Below the pieces are notes generated by a model. The model worked only from the letters and a program-made list of their open reading frames with translations. It had not been told where the DNA came from and made no database searches. Positions 17,459 through 24,186 of a DNA stretch of 64,000 nucleotides are shown here, in pieces. Each line of letters starts with the position of its first letter. The stretch's first letter is position 1. Source of the DNA: Paractinoplanes ferrugineus (GTDB lineage: Bacteria; Actinomycetota; Actinomycetes; Mycobacteriales; Micromonosporaceae). The position numbers were made by a program, and so were the translations under genes. The DNA is taken from NCBI RefSeq assembly GCF_016862195.1, contig NZ_BOMM01000039.1, forward strand, positions 62,001-126,000. The letters are read 5' to 3'.

Positions 17459-18418
17459 CACCTGCCGCTCCAGCGCCGGATCCAGGCCCACCGGCGGCCG
17501 ATCCGGGCGCTGCGGCGCCTCCCCGGGCAACGACCGCAGCCACCGCCACGTGTCCACGACCGTCTCGCCCACCGGCCGGCACCGCAGACCCGCCCCGACC
17601 GCCTTCGACACGTCCGCGCCGCGCAGGAAATCATGGTCGGGGCCGGGCGGGAACCAGATCGGCAACTGCGTCCACGGCTCGATACCCGCCGCCTTGATCA
17701 CCGCCGGGTCGATCCAGCGCAACTCGGCCCGGCCACCGGCCACCTCGTTACCGACCTCGAGCAACTCACCCATCGTGGTGTGCCCCGGCTCGCTCACCAC
17801 GTTGTAGGCACCCGCCCGCGCCGAAGCCGCCGCATCCAGCAGGAAGACCGCCAGGTCCCGGGCATCGACATACTGCAACGGCAACGCCCGCGGATCCGGC
17901 GCCAGCGTCGGCCCACCCCGCGCCAGCCGCTCCAGCCACCACGGCAACCGCCCGACATCCTCGTACGGACCCAGGATCAGCCCCGCCCGGGCCAGCAACA
18001 CCGGCCCGTCGAACTCGGCCGCCTCGATCTCCCCCCGCAACTTGTCCCCGGCATAACCCGGATCAGCCGGATCCGCCAGCGGCGTCCGCTCGGTCAGCGG
18101 CATCGACGCACCCCACCGGTAGACCGAACGACTCGACACATAGCCGAAGTGCCCGGCCCGGCCGGACAACAGCCGCGCGGCCCGCCCCACCGGCCCGGCA
18201 CCCGCCGACCACGTGTCGACCACCGCGTCCCAGCTCCGGCCATCGTCCAACGCGGCCAGACCGTCGGGAGCGAGGCGATCACCCCGCACCACCCGCACGC
18301 CCGCCGGCGCGTCCCGCAGCCCGCGGTTGAAGACCGTGACCTCGTCGCCACGGGCGACCGCCTCCTCGGCGACCGCCCGGCCCACGAACCCCGACCCACC
18401 CAGAACCAGCAGCCTCAT
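17447..18418 (-). CDS. NAD-dependent epimerase/dehydratase family protein
   Basis: This 323-residue Rossmann-fold protein has LVLGGSGFVG (GxxGxxG, residues 4-13), DTWSAGAGPV, YVSSRSVYRWG and YAGDKLRGE (YxxxK variant). It is close to the atypical extended SDRs that actinobacteria carry in many copies and that are often labelled nucleotide-sugar epimerase or reductase. The true substrate is unknown. The ATG at 18418 starts directly at the first beta strand (MRLLVLGGSG), and the slightly longer ATG at 18424 is also possible. A 15-bp palindrome lies about 44 bp upstream. Confidence 0.82.
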   Translation of the reverse strand: MRLLVLGGSGFVGRAVAEEAVARGDEVTVFNRGLRDAPAGVRVVRGDRLAPDGLAALDDGRSWDAVVDTWSAGAGPVGRAARLLSGRAGHFGYVSSRSVYRWGASMPLTERTPLADPADPGYAGDKLRGEIEAAEFDGPVLLARAGLILGPYEDVGRLPWWLERLARGGPTLAPDPRALPLQYVDARDLAVFLLDAAASARAGAYNVVSEPGHTTMGELLEVGNEVAGGRAELRWIDPAVIKAAGIEPWTQLPIWFPPGPDHDFLRGADVSKAVGAGLRCRPVGETVVDTWRWLRSLPGEAPQRPDRPPVGLDPALERQVLGE

Positions 18419-18461
18419 GGTCATCGACCCTGCCCGAGGCCGGCCCACCGCGGAAGCGTTC

Positions 18462-18476
18462 TCTGCTCAGAGCAGA
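18462..18476. promoter_or_regulatory. 15-bp palindrome in the epimerase promoter region
   Basis: TCTGCT-CAG-AGCAGA is a perfect 6-bp dyad between the UPF0303 gene stop (18503) and the epimerase start (18418), both read leftwards. It is a candidate operator for the epimerase gene or a weak hairpin. No adjacent regulator gene identifies a binding protein. Confidence 0.3.
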
Positions 18477-18502
18477 TCGGGACCAGCTGATCGCGCCCGG
18501 CT

Positions 18503-18958
18503 TTAACGGAGGAACCGCTCGATCGCGGCCACCACCAGGGCGTGATCCTCGGCCTGCGGCAGACCCGACACCGTCACGACGCCCACCACCCCGACCTCAC
18601 GGACCCGCACCGGGAAAGCCCCGCCATGCGCGGCGTACCGCGCCGGATCCACACCCAGGTCCGCGTCCAGAACCTGGTCGCGGGCCGCCAACCGCCGGCC
18701 GACCAGGAACGACGACGCACCGTAACGCTCGACGACCCGGACCTTGCGGACGATCCACGCGTCGTTGTCCGCCGTGGAACCCGCCAGACCCGCATGGAAC
18801 AACTGCTGCGTACCCCGCCGGATGTCGATCGCCACCGGCTTGTCACCGGCCAGCTCCACCAGCAGACAACCCAGCCGCCACGCATCCGCGTTGGTGAACC
18901 GGTCGAACACCAGATCGCGTTCCTGACGCTCCAGCTCAGAGATCAGATCATCACTCAT
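18503..18958 (-). CDS. UPF0303 / heme-degrading-domain (DUF336-type) protein
   Basis: This 151-residue protein begins MSDDLISELERQERDLVFDRFTNADAWRLG, followed by VAIDIRRGTQQLFHAGLAGSTADNDAWIVRK and a C-terminal GVVTVSGLPQAEDHALVVAAI. That is the UPF0303 pattern within the GlcG/HbpS-like fold. Members bind heme or small cofactors, but their cellular role is not established. The ATG at 18958 is preceded 8 bp upstream by the stop of a possible 29-codon membrane ORF on the same strand. Confidence 0.85.
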   Translation of the reverse strand: MSDDLISELERQERDLVFDRFTNADAWRLGCLLVELAGDKPVAIDIRRGTQQLFHAGLAGSTADNDAWIVRKVRVVERYGASSFLVGRRLAARDQVLDADLGVDPARYAAHGGAFPVRVREVGVVGVVTVSGLPQAEDHALVVAAIERFLR

Positions 18959-18966
18959 GGCGAACA

Positions 18967-19056
18967 TTATCGGCGGCGCGCCCGCTGCAACCAGATCCCC
19001 AGCGAAGCGAGCGCCACAAAAACCAGCATCGAACAGCAGAGCAACTTGATGAACAA
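18967..19056 (-). CDS. Possible 29-residue single-pass membrane peptide
   Basis: A TTG start at 19056 has GGGAGGCGGAG immediately upstream, one of the best ribosome binding sites in the area. It encodes 29 residues: a hydrophobic core (LLCCSMLVFVALASLGIWLQ) flanked by Lys at the front and RARRR at the end, then TAA. The shape is that of a small inner-membrane protein with its C-terminus in the cytoplasm. It stops 8 bp before the UPF0303 start, so coupling is plausible. No homologue is known to me. Confidence 0.45.
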   Translation of the reverse strand: MFIKLLCCSMLVFVALASLGIWLQRARRR

Positions 19057-19087
19057 CTCCGCCTCCCAGTTCGTTAGGGTCGGACTC

Positions 19088-19855
19088 GTGCGACTGGCCA
19101 CCTTCAACCTGCTGCACGGACGGTCACTCTCCGACGGCACGGTACACGCCGACCGCGTCCACGCCGCCATCGCGGAACTCGACGCCGACATTCTCGGCCT
19201 CCAGGAGGTCGACCGCGCCCAGCCCCGCAGCGGGCTGCTCGACCTCACCGCGATAGCCGCCGACGCCCTCGGCGCCCCCACCCACCGCTTCGCCGCCGCC
19301 ATCGTCGGCACCCCCGGGGAGACCTGGCAACCCTGGCGCAACGACGACGACAACCAGCACCCGCTCTACGGCATCGCCCTGGTCAGCCGCTACCCCGTAC
19401 GCCAGTGGCAGATCACCACCCTGCCCGCGGCACCGATCCGCTCACCCGTCTACACCGGCGACGGCATCCGCCTACTCAAGGACGAACCCCGGGTCCTGCT
19501 CGCCGCCGTCCTCGACACCCCCGCCGGCCCCGTCACGGTCGCGACCACCCACCTGAGCTTCGTACCCGGCTGGAACCTGCGACAACTACGGCACGCCGTA
19601 CGCGCCCTGCGGAACCTGCCCGGACCGCGACTGCTCCTCGGCGACCTCAACATGCCGACCGGCCCGGTCCGCGCCGCCACCGGCTGGCGCCCCCTCGGCA
19701 AAGCCCCCACCTACCCGAGCTTCGGCCCCCGCGCCCAGCTCGACCACATCCTCGCCGATCCGCGCGGCTACGACCTCGGCCGCGTCGTGCAGGTGTCCAC
19801 CCCACGCCCCACCGTCTCCGACCACCTGCCGCTCATCGTGCAGCTGGACGCATGA
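19088..19855 (+). CDS. Endonuclease/exonuclease/phosphatase (EEP) family hydrolase
   Basis: This 255-residue protein contains the EEP active-site pieces: ATFNLLHG (Asn), LGLQEVDR (metal-binding Glu), VATTHLSFVPG (His), LLLGDLNMPTG (Asp/Asn) and TVSDHLPLIVQL (Asp-His) at the C-terminus. The family cleaves phosphodiester or phosphoester bonds in nucleic acids, lipids or inositol phosphates. No signal peptide is seen, so it should be cytoplasmic. GTG 19088 starts exactly at the first strand. Its end overlaps the convergent GNAT gene by 23 bp. Confidence 0.88.
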   Translation: MRLATFNLLHGRSLSDGTVHADRVHAAIAELDADILGLQEVDRAQPRSGLLDLTAIAADALGAPTHRFAAAIVGTPGETWQPWRNDDDNQHPLYGIALVSRYPVRQWQITTLPAAPIRSPVYTGDGIRLLKDEPRVLLAAVLDTPAGPVTVATTHLSFVPGWNLRQLRHAVRALRNLPGPRLLLGDLNMPTGPVRAATGWRPLGKAPTYPSFGPRAQLDHILADPRGYDLGRVVQVSTPRPTVSDHLPLIVQLDA

Positions 19856-20342
19856 ACACGTCCTCCAGGCCGTCCTCCGGATCCCACTGCTCACCGATCT
19901 TCCGGAAACCCAGCCCGGCGATGGTCGCCCGCGATCCGATGTTGTCCGGCCGGATGCTCGCCCGCACCGCGGTCACGTCCGCGTCCGCGTCGGCCCGCGC
20001 CAGCAGCGAGCGCAGCATCGCCTTCGCGTAACCCCGGCGCCGGTGCGCCGGATCCACCGAATAGGCGACCTCGACCACACCTTCGGAGTCGGGCGGCCCG
20101 TGGAACCCGCCGTGCCCCACCACCACCCCGTCGGCCAGCGCCGCCCGGGCGATCCAGTCGGCACTGACCGGATCCCGCCCGATCTGCTCCAGCCGGATCC
20201 GCCACAACCAGTGCTCATCCACCAGGTACTGCGTCAGGGGCACCCCGGCGCTCGCACTCGCGGCGTCCAGGTCGCCGTCGATGAGCGACTGCAGCGTGTT
20301 GGGGGAGAGCTTGACCCACGTGATGTCCGGCACGGCACGCAT
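19833..20342 (-). CDS. GNAT family N-acetyltransferase
   Basis: This 169-residue protein has VVEVAYSVDPAHRRRGYAKAMLRSLLARA, the acetyl-CoA pyrophosphate loop (RRRGYAKA, the Q/R-x-x-G-x-G/A motif A), and RPDNIGSRATIAGLGFRKIGEQ as motif B. It transfers an acetyl group to an unknown amine. The ATG at 20342 is the likely start, and a GTG two codons earlier is possible. An inverted repeat covers the start region, and the gene is divergent from the ohrR-like gene. Confidence 0.85.
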   Translation of the reverse strand: MRAVPDITWVKLSPNTLQSLIDGDLDAASASAGVPLTQYLVDEHWLWRIRLEQIGRDPVSADWIARAALADGVVVGHGGFHGPPDSEGVVEVAYSVDPAHRRRGYAKAMLRSLLARADADADVTAVRASIRPDNIGSRATIAGLGFRKIGEQWDPEDGLEDVFMRPAAR

Positions 20343-20363
20343 GATCACACACAGTGGTGATCA
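20342..20363. promoter_or_regulatory. Inverted repeat over the GNAT start codon
   Basis: TGATCAC (20342-20348) and GTGATCA (20357-20363) form a perfect 7-bp inverted repeat with an 8-bp spacer. It begins on the first base of the GNAT start codon on the minus strand and lies 12 bp from the OhrR-type palindrome. It may be an operator or a 5' hairpin in the GNAT mRNA. Confidence 0.35.
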
Positions 20364-20374
20364 AAGCCACATCG

Positions 20375-20386
20375 GTTGTGCACAAC
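20375..20386. promoter_or_regulatory. Probable OhrR operator
   Basis: GTTGTGCACAAC is a perfect 12-bp palindrome starting 37 bp upstream of the ohrR-like start. A related TTGCGCAC half-site follows at 20391-20398. OhrR proteins bind AT-flanked dyads of the TTG-centre-CAA kind in ohr promoters, so autoregulation of the ohrR-ohr operon is the straightforward reading. Confidence 0.6.
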
Positions 20387-20411
20387 TGAATTGCGCACTA
20401 CCGTTCATCGC

Positions 20412-20870
20412 ATGGCGGAGGAACGAGCCCAGACCACCGGCCTCGAGCAGATGATCTGCTTCGAGCTCTACGCCGCAAGCCGCGCCATGACCGCCCTCTA
20501 CCGCCCCGTCCTCGACGACGCCGGCCTGACCTACCCCCAATACCTCGTCATGCGCGTCCTCTGGCACCGCGGCCCCGTCACCGTTCGTGACCTCAGCCAA
20601 ATCCTCCACCTCGACAGCGGCACCCTCTCCCCACTGCTCAAACGCCTCGAAACGCAACACCACATCCGCCGCGAACGAGGCACCCCCGACGAACGCACCG
20701 TCGTCATCCACCTCACCGACACCGGCGCCCAACTCGAACACCGAGTCGCCGACGTCCCCCAGCAGATCGTCTGCGCCCTCGACCTCAACCTCGACGAATA
20801 CCGGCAACTGCACCACCTCCTCGGGCGCATCAGCGCCGCCACCCCGCACAGTTCCGGAAAGGAACACTGA
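20412..20870 (+). CDS. ohrR: OhrR-type MarR-family peroxide sensor
   Basis: This 152-residue MarR protein has the OhrR start LEQMICFELYAASRAM, with the peroxide-reactive Cys at position 16, and the conserved LTYPQYLVMRVLWHRGPVTVRDL winged helix. A second Cys at 121 suggests the two-Cys class, where oxidation forms an intersubunit disulfide. Oxidation by organic hydroperoxides releases the repressor from DNA. The gene overlaps the ohr gene by one base (TGATG), and a palindrome lies upstream, so this is a self-contained peroxide-inducible operon. Confidence 0.9.
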   Translation: MAEERAQTTGLEQMICFELYAASRAMTALYRPVLDDAGLTYPQYLVMRVLWHRGPVTVRDLSQILHLDSGTLSPLLKRLETQHHIRRERGTPDERTVVIHLTDTGAQLEHRVADVPQQIVCALDLNLDEYRQLHHLLGRISAATPHSSGKEH

Positions 20871-21289
20871 TGGCCTCCGTCTACACCGCCAGCTCCACCG
20901 CCACCGGCGACGCCCGCAACGGCCACGTCCGCTCCAGCGACGGCGTCCTCGACCTCGACCTCGCGGTCCCCAAGGAGATGGGCGGCCCCGGCGGCGCCCT
21001 CACCAACCCCGAGCAGCTCTTCTCCGCCGGCTACGCCGCCTGCTTCCACAGCGCCCTCAAAGCCGTCGCCCGCGCCCAGAAGATCACCCTCGAAGACACC
21101 GCCGTCACCGTCGACGTCGGCATCGGCCCCAAGGACGGCGGCGGCTTCCAGCTCGACGTCGCCATCGAGGTCGAGATCCCCGGCGTCGACGAAGCCACCG
21201 CCCAGCAGCTCATCGAAGCCGCCCACCAGGTCTGCCCCTACAGCAACGCCACCCGCGGCAACGTCGACGTCGCCCTCAGCGTCGCCTGA
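20870..21289 (+). CDS. ohr: Organic hydroperoxide resistance protein Ohr
   Basis: This 139-residue OsmC/Ohr-family thiol peroxidase has the two catalytic cysteines: Cys58 in SAGYAACFHSALK and Cys122 in HQVCPYSNATRGNVDV. Arg16 (DARNGH) and Glu49 (NPEQLF) complete the usual active site. It reduces organic hydroperoxides using lipoylated protein partners. GGAAAGGAA precedes the ATG, which overlaps the ohrR stop. Family length is about 140 residues, so it is intact. Confidence 0.95.
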   Translation: MASVYTASSTATGDARNGHVRSSDGVLDLDLAVPKEMGGPGGALTNPEQLFSAGYAACFHSALKAVARAQKITLEDTAVTVDVGIGPKDGGGFQLDVAIEVEIPGVDEATAQQLIEAAHQVCPYSNATRGNVDVALSVA

Positions 21290-21323
21290 GCCCCCTCTGC
21301 CGGCCTTTGCAAGCCACCCAGGT

Positions 21324-22289
21324 TTACAAGCCACGCAGCGCGCGGTTGGTGCGGTTCGCCCGCACCGCCGCGCGCTGCTGTTCCGCCGTCACCTCGATGT
21401 AGCCCTGCGACGTCGTCAGCGAGGCATGCCCCAGCAACCGCATGATCTCCGACGCGTTCGCCCCGTCCTCCGCCAGCCGCGTCGCGAACGTATGCCGCAA
21501 AGCATGCAACTGCGCCCCCCGCGGAACCCGATCAGCGAGCCCCGCCCGCCGATAACACGACTCCACCAGATATTGCAGACCACCCCGCTTCAGCGCCGCC
21601 CCCCGCCGATCCACCAGCAGGGGAGCCCGCACGTCGGCCCGCCCGAACCGCACCCGCCGGCTGTCCAGATAACGCTCCACCAGACCATCGAGCTCCGGCT
21701 CGATCGGCACCGTACGCGGCCGCCCACCCTTACCAGCCACCTCGACCCGACGCTCCCCGTCCCGCCCGAGCACATCCCCGATCCGCAACGCCAGCAACTC
21801 CGACAGCCGCAACCCCGCACACAGCGCCAGCGCCAGCACCGCCAGATCCCGCTCCGGCCACGGATCCCGCTGCCGCTCGTCACTCTGGCTGACCGCGGAG
21901 AGTAACTGCTCCGGCGTGTCCTCGCCGCGCAACGGCTTAGGGGAGTGGGGCGGCAGTTTCGGCTTGTCCACCGCCGACATCGGATTGCCGGGCACCACCT
22001 GCTCCGTCACCAGGAACGTGAAGAACGCATTCCACGACGACCAGGCGCGAGCCACCGAGGCGGGAGCGCGGTTCGCGGCAAAACGGGCAAAGGCCTGCCG
22101 CAACAGGCGGGGGGAGAGGTCACCCAGAGTGACATTCTCTCTGTCCATCAACCCCAGAACCGACCCGAGATCCCTCCGGTACGCCTGCAGCGTGTGCTCC
22201 GACGGCTTCCGGGTAGCCCTGGCCGCCAGAAAATCCTCCACGAGTTCCGCAACTGATTCCCCGCCCGCCACGCCTGCCCCAAACTGCAT
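21324..22289 (-). CDS. Tyrosine recombinase (XerC/XerD-like) next to dif-type sites
   Basis: This 321-residue protein has a SAM-like core-binding domain (VAELVEDFLAARATRKPSEHTLQAYRRDL) and a catalytic domain with all residues present: Arg in CAGLRLSELLAL, Lys in GKGGRPRTVPI, HALRH, GHASL and the nucleophile Tyr in SQGYIEV. Size and layout match XerC/XerD rather than phage integrases. The ATG at 22289 lies inside a dif-shaped palindrome, and a near-consensus chromosomal dif site sits 390 bp upstream. It may be one partner of the chromosome-dimer resolution pair or a dif-associated recombinase. Which Xer it is cannot be decided here. Confidence 0.85.
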   Translation of the reverse strand: MQFGAGVAGGESVAELVEDFLAARATRKPSEHTLQAYRRDLGSVLGLMDRENVTLGDLSPRLLRQAFARFAANRAPASVARAWSSWNAFFTFLVTEQVVPGNPMSAVDKPKLPPHSPKPLRGEDTPEQLLSAVSQSDERQRDPWPERDLAVLALALCAGLRLSELLALRIGDVLGRDGERRVEVAGKGGRPRTVPIEPELDGLVERYLDSRRVRFGRADVRAPLLVDRRGAALKRGGLQYLVESCYRRAGLADRVPRGAQLHALRHTFATRLAEDGANASEIMRLLGHASLTTSQGYIEVTAEQQRAAVRANRTNRALRGL

Positions 22290-22308
22290 AAGTCATATTA
22301 TGCAGCAC
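22281..22308. other. dif-shaped palindrome overlapping the recombinase start
   Basis: CTGCATAA (22284-22291), a 6-bp centre and TTATGCAG (22298-22305) form a perfect dyad. The arrangement ATAA-N6-TTAT is exactly that of XerCD/dif sites (11-bp arms AAACTGCATAA and TTATGCAGCAC). It covers the first codon of the recombinase. It also contains CATAAT/TAATAT, usable as a -10 box on the minus strand. It could be a recombination site, an autoregulatory operator, or both. Confidence 0.55.
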
Positions 22309-22309
22309 T

Positions 22310-22678
22310 TTGCGGTATCTGTCTTGTTCGGCGTCCAGCCGGATTTGCCCGCTTATCGCGCCGCCGCCTCGGTCCGGGCCTCGCGCACCCGCCGCCTCGG
22401 CGGAGTCGCCTCTGTGGTTGCCGGGGAGAGGTGGCCTCACCGCGACGTCCCGACCGCGTGGATCTTGCGCGCCCGGATCGGTCAACTTGGCGGCAAACCG
22501 CCTGGTTCGGGCACTGCACCGGCCGTGGTGCGGGGGTGACCGAAGCCGGCGCTTCCGGACCGCACCCACCGGCTCGAGTTCGGTCCCGGCGGCGGCCCGG
22601 GGGCGAAACCGTGGGAGAACAGCGCACACATGAATTCGCGCTCGCGTGCCCCTTCCGACGCGGCCCCGATTCGCTTCT
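22310..22678. other. Non-coding stretch between the two dif-type sites
   Basis: This roughly 370-bp stretch has short open frames in several directions but none with a ribosome binding site, family resemblance or consistent codon pattern. I see no RNA gene, repeat array or integrase target other than the two flanking dif-type elements. Confidence 0.5.
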
Positions 22679-22706
22679 ACTTTACATAATGTAAATTATC
22701 GACCTG
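22679..22706 (-). other. dif: Probable chromosomal dif site (XerCD resolution site)
   Basis: Read on the plus strand the site is ACTTTACATAA, spacer TGTAAA, TTATCGACCTG. Its reverse complement matches the published actinobacterial dif consensus (recalled) at 23 of 28 positions: XerC arm CAGGTCGATAA, spacer TTTACA, XerD arm TTATGTAAAGT (10 of 11 in the XerD arm). It is an AT-rich island in a non-coding gap. A tyrosine recombinase gene is 390 bp away. This marks the likely replication terminus of a circular chromosome. Confidence 0.8.
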
Positions 22707-22748
22707 GGATGTCGTCGATGGCTGTGGGCGGAACGATACGGTCGTCGG

Positions 22749-23477
22749 ATGCTGGTTCGCTGGGTTACCGGGTTTCTCGACTCCCCCTCGCCGACGGCGG
22801 AGTCGTTCTGGCTTGCGGTGACGGGATCGACGTTGTCGTCCCGGCGCGGTGGCGGGGTGTTCGCGACGTTGGTGCCGGACGGTGGGGACGCTTTCCTGCG
22901 CGTACAGCTGATCGGGGCCCGGGAATCGCCGAAGGCGCATGTGGATCTTCATGTGGATGAGGTGCCGGCGGCCGCCGCGCAGGCTGAGGCGCTGGGGGCG
23001 GTGCGGGTGTCGGCGGAGCCGGGTCTGGTGGTGTTGCGCTCCCCCGCCGGGATTCTGTTCTGCCTGGTGGAGTGGTCCGGTGAGGCGGTGGTGCCGGCGG
23101 CGGTGCGGTGGCCGGGCGGGCAGCGCAGTGTGGTGGATCAGTTGAGCTTGGACGTTCCGGCGGCGGGCTATGACGCGGAGATGGAGTTCTGGGCGGCGTT
23201 GACCGGGTGGGCGCGGGTGGCGTCGGATCTGCCGGGGTTCGCGTTTCTCGACGGTGGTGACGCGTTGCCGTTGCGGTTTCTGTTGCAGCGGATCGGCGGG
23301 GACGCGGCGGGCGTACATCTGGATCTGGCTTGTGACGGGGTGGATGCCGAGGTGGTGCGGCATCAGGGGTTGGGGGCGTCGGTGGTGCGGCGGGTGGCGG
23401 GTGACTGGACGACGTTGCGGGATCCGGTGGGGCGGGAGTATTGCGTCACCGCGCGGGCGCCCCGTGGGCGTAGATGA
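22749..23477 (+). CDS. Two-domain VOC (glyoxalase-like) family protein
   Basis: This 242-residue protein is built from two glyoxalase-like halves of about 120 residues each. The first has HVDLHVDEVPAAAAQAEALGAVRV and LRSPAGILFCLVEW. The second has LDVPAAGYDAEMEFWAALTGWA and LRDPVGREYCVTAR. Such tandem VOC proteins are common in actinobacteria, usually of unknown substrate. The ATG at 22749 is 42 bp after the dif site, so the promoter may overlap it. The 3' end overlaps the convergent methyltransferase region by 32 bp. Confidence 0.8.
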   Translation: MLVRWVTGFLDSPSPTAESFWLAVTGSTLSSRRGGGVFATLVPDGGDAFLRVQLIGARESPKAHVDLHVDEVPAAAAQAEALGAVRVSAEPGLVVLRSPAGILFCLVEWSGEAVVPAAVRWPGGQRSVVDQLSLDVPAAGYDAEMEFWAALTGWARVASDLPGFAFLDGGDALPLRFLLQRIGGDAAGVHLDLACDGVDAEVVRHQGLGASVVRRVAGDWTTLRDPVGREYCVTARAPRGRR

Positions 23478-24098
23478 CCTGGCGGTGGGTGGTGATCGTC
23501 GGGGTGAGGTGCCAGCCGGGCAGGGCGCTGAGTTCGTCGGGTTGCCAGTAGCGTTTGACGATGTGGAAGGCGCGGCCGTCGCTGAGGATGCGTTGTTGCC
23601 GGTCCTGGTCGAGGCGGGCCTCGCGGTAGGAGTCGAGGAGGAAGACCCGGCCGGTGGGGCGTAGGGCGGTGGCGACGTGGTGCCAGAAGGCGTCGAGGTG
23701 TTCGGCCGGCACGTGGGAGAGCCAGTAGCTGAAGAAGACGACGTCGTAGGCGGCCGGTGGTGGGGTCCAGGTGAAGATGTCGGCCTGGACGAAGGTGATG
23801 TCGCCGTGGTGGTCGCGGGCGCGGTTGAGGTCGAGGGTTTCGGTGTTGGCGTCGACGGCGGTGACGTGGCGGGCGCGGTTTGTCAGTCGCTCGGTCCACC
23901 AGCCGGTGCCGGCGGCCAGTTCGAGGACGTCGCCGGTGGGTGCGAAGTCGTCGAGGGCCTGCTGGGCTGGTGGATGTCGGCGAACCAGCGGTCGTGGGTC
24001 TCGGTGTCGACGGCGTAGCGTCCGCGGCGCTGCCACCACTGGTCGTACTCGGGGGCGCGGTGGCGGTAGTACTCGCGTTGTTCGTCGAGTTGATCCAT
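23446..24098 (-). pseudogene. Class I SAM-dependent methyltransferase, interrupted by a frameshift
   Basis: The N-terminal part starts at ATG 24098 (MDQLDEQREYYRHRAPEYDQW) and reads to HDRWFADIHQ. The rest continues in another minus-strand frame from AQQALDDF. The second part holds the SAM site DVLELAAGTGWWTERL, then VTAVDANTETL, DIFTWTPP and FFSYWLSHVP, ending at 23446. The two frames meet near 23965-23970, where CAG-GCC appears to have lost one G. With that base restored the protein would be about 217 residues, a complete methyltransferase. It is either a genuine recent pseudogene or an assembly error. The rest is well preserved. Confidence 0.8.
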
Positions 24099-24186
24099 GA
24101 CCGTGACGCTAGCGGCGGCGTGGTGTGCGCGAAACTGTCGGAGGCTGCTGCTAGAACTGTTGGCACATGCGTTCGAATGATCGGAG

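Noticed and set aside
22120-22629. 169-codon minus-strand frame across the dif gap
   Set aside because: No ribosome binding site, no family resemblance, and it runs into the recombinase gene in another frame.
21324-22750. Integrated prophage or ICE bounded by the recombinase
   Set aside because: No structural, replication or transfer genes, no tRNA target and no direct repeats flanking a block were seen. Neighbours are ordinary chromosomal genes.
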